Origin: Clostridiaceae bacterium | GTDB taxonomy: Bacteria; Bacillota; Clostridia; Lachnospirales; Lachnospiraceae | DNA length: 64,000 nt | Assembly (NCBI GenBank): GCA_009911305.1 | Contig: QXXC01000024.1 | Coordinates: 1 to 64,000, forward strand | Direction of reading: 5' to 3' | Shown: piece by piece, positions 63,962 to 64,000 of the stretch | Position numbering within the stretch: position 1 is the stretch's first letter | Layout: the number at the start of each line of letters is the position of its first letter | Made by a program: the position numbers and the translations under genes | Notes under the pieces: generated by a model | Databases searched by the model: none | Seen by the model: only the letters and a program-made list of their open reading frames with translations | What the model was told of the DNA's origin: nothing

Positions 63962-64000
63962 CCCATTAAGGAAAGTCAAAGAGCAAAGACGGCTTACCCT

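Overview
The window looks like a chromosomal stretch of a Gram-positive, anaerobic Firmicute, most likely a gut Lachnospiraceae (Clostridium cluster XIVa). The basis is strong AGGAGG-type ribosome binding sites, consensus TTGACA/TATAAT promoters with 17-bp spacers, sortase-free lipoproteins and cell-wall-binding repeats, a PTS-type dihydroxyacetone kinase, an L10 leader, and a Rho factor with a long Arg/Gly/Gln/Asn-rich insert. The species call is inference. I see no tRNA, rRNA, CRISPR array, prophage or complete insertion sequence.

Layout. 1-5.9 kb: a membrane GGDEF protein with an ECF-S-like sensor half, luxS, trpS and the dhaKLM operon. 6.0-21.3 kb: a tightly packed glycan operon that pairs a complete GDP-D,D-heptose pathway (gmhA, hddA, gmhB, hddC) with the CDP-3,6-dideoxyhexose trunk (rfbF, rfbG, rfbH), a LicD protein, two family-2 glycosyltransferases and three large polytopic membrane proteins; a DacF-type carboxypeptidase follows. 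22.9-29 kb: a lipoprotein, a zinc-phospholipase-C-like protein, two sodium symporters and a Cu/Zn-SOD-like gene inside a nest of palindromic repeats. 29.5-34.3 kb: rpsL-rpsG-fusA-tuf. 34.5-38.9 kb: a PfkB kinase, a chemoreceptor and a secreted cell-wall-binding protein whose promoter spacer holds a run of ten G. 39-55 kb: an accessory stretch rich in membrane proteins with short zinc ribbons (VWA, C-type-lectin-like and other outer domains), a MATE exporter, and the feoA-feoA-feoB locus with its small Cys-rich partner. 55-63.6 kb: L10 leader-rplJ-rplL, a Cys-rich DHS-like protein, ung, uppP, a polysaccharide deacetylase, rarA and rho.

The most striking structure is a dispersed family of 162-bp imperfect palindromes, bounded by TA, found at 1.8, 28.3, 29.2, 49.9 and 58.7 kb, with shorter or decayed pieces at about 7.8, 38.9, 46.8, 50.8 and 61.1 kb. 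Four full copies are open for all 54 codons in one and the same frame. One copy sits in frame inside the start of a TraX-family gene; two full copies supply or overlap stop codons (luxS, uppP), and a decayed one appears to do so at feoB; two flank the SOD-like gene in opposite orientations. This resembles a protein-coding-tolerant MITE or a Rickettsia-palindromic-element-like system. Other palindromic families (156 bp at 28.1 kb, a 300-bp one enclosing a 162-bp copy at 29.1 kb, and one with weaker ends near 36 kb) lie close by.

Functionally, the surface dominates: glycan synthesis, lipid-carrier recycling (UppP), peptidoglycan tailoring (DacF, deacetylase), wall-binding and zinc-ribbon membrane proteins, together with core translation and Rho.
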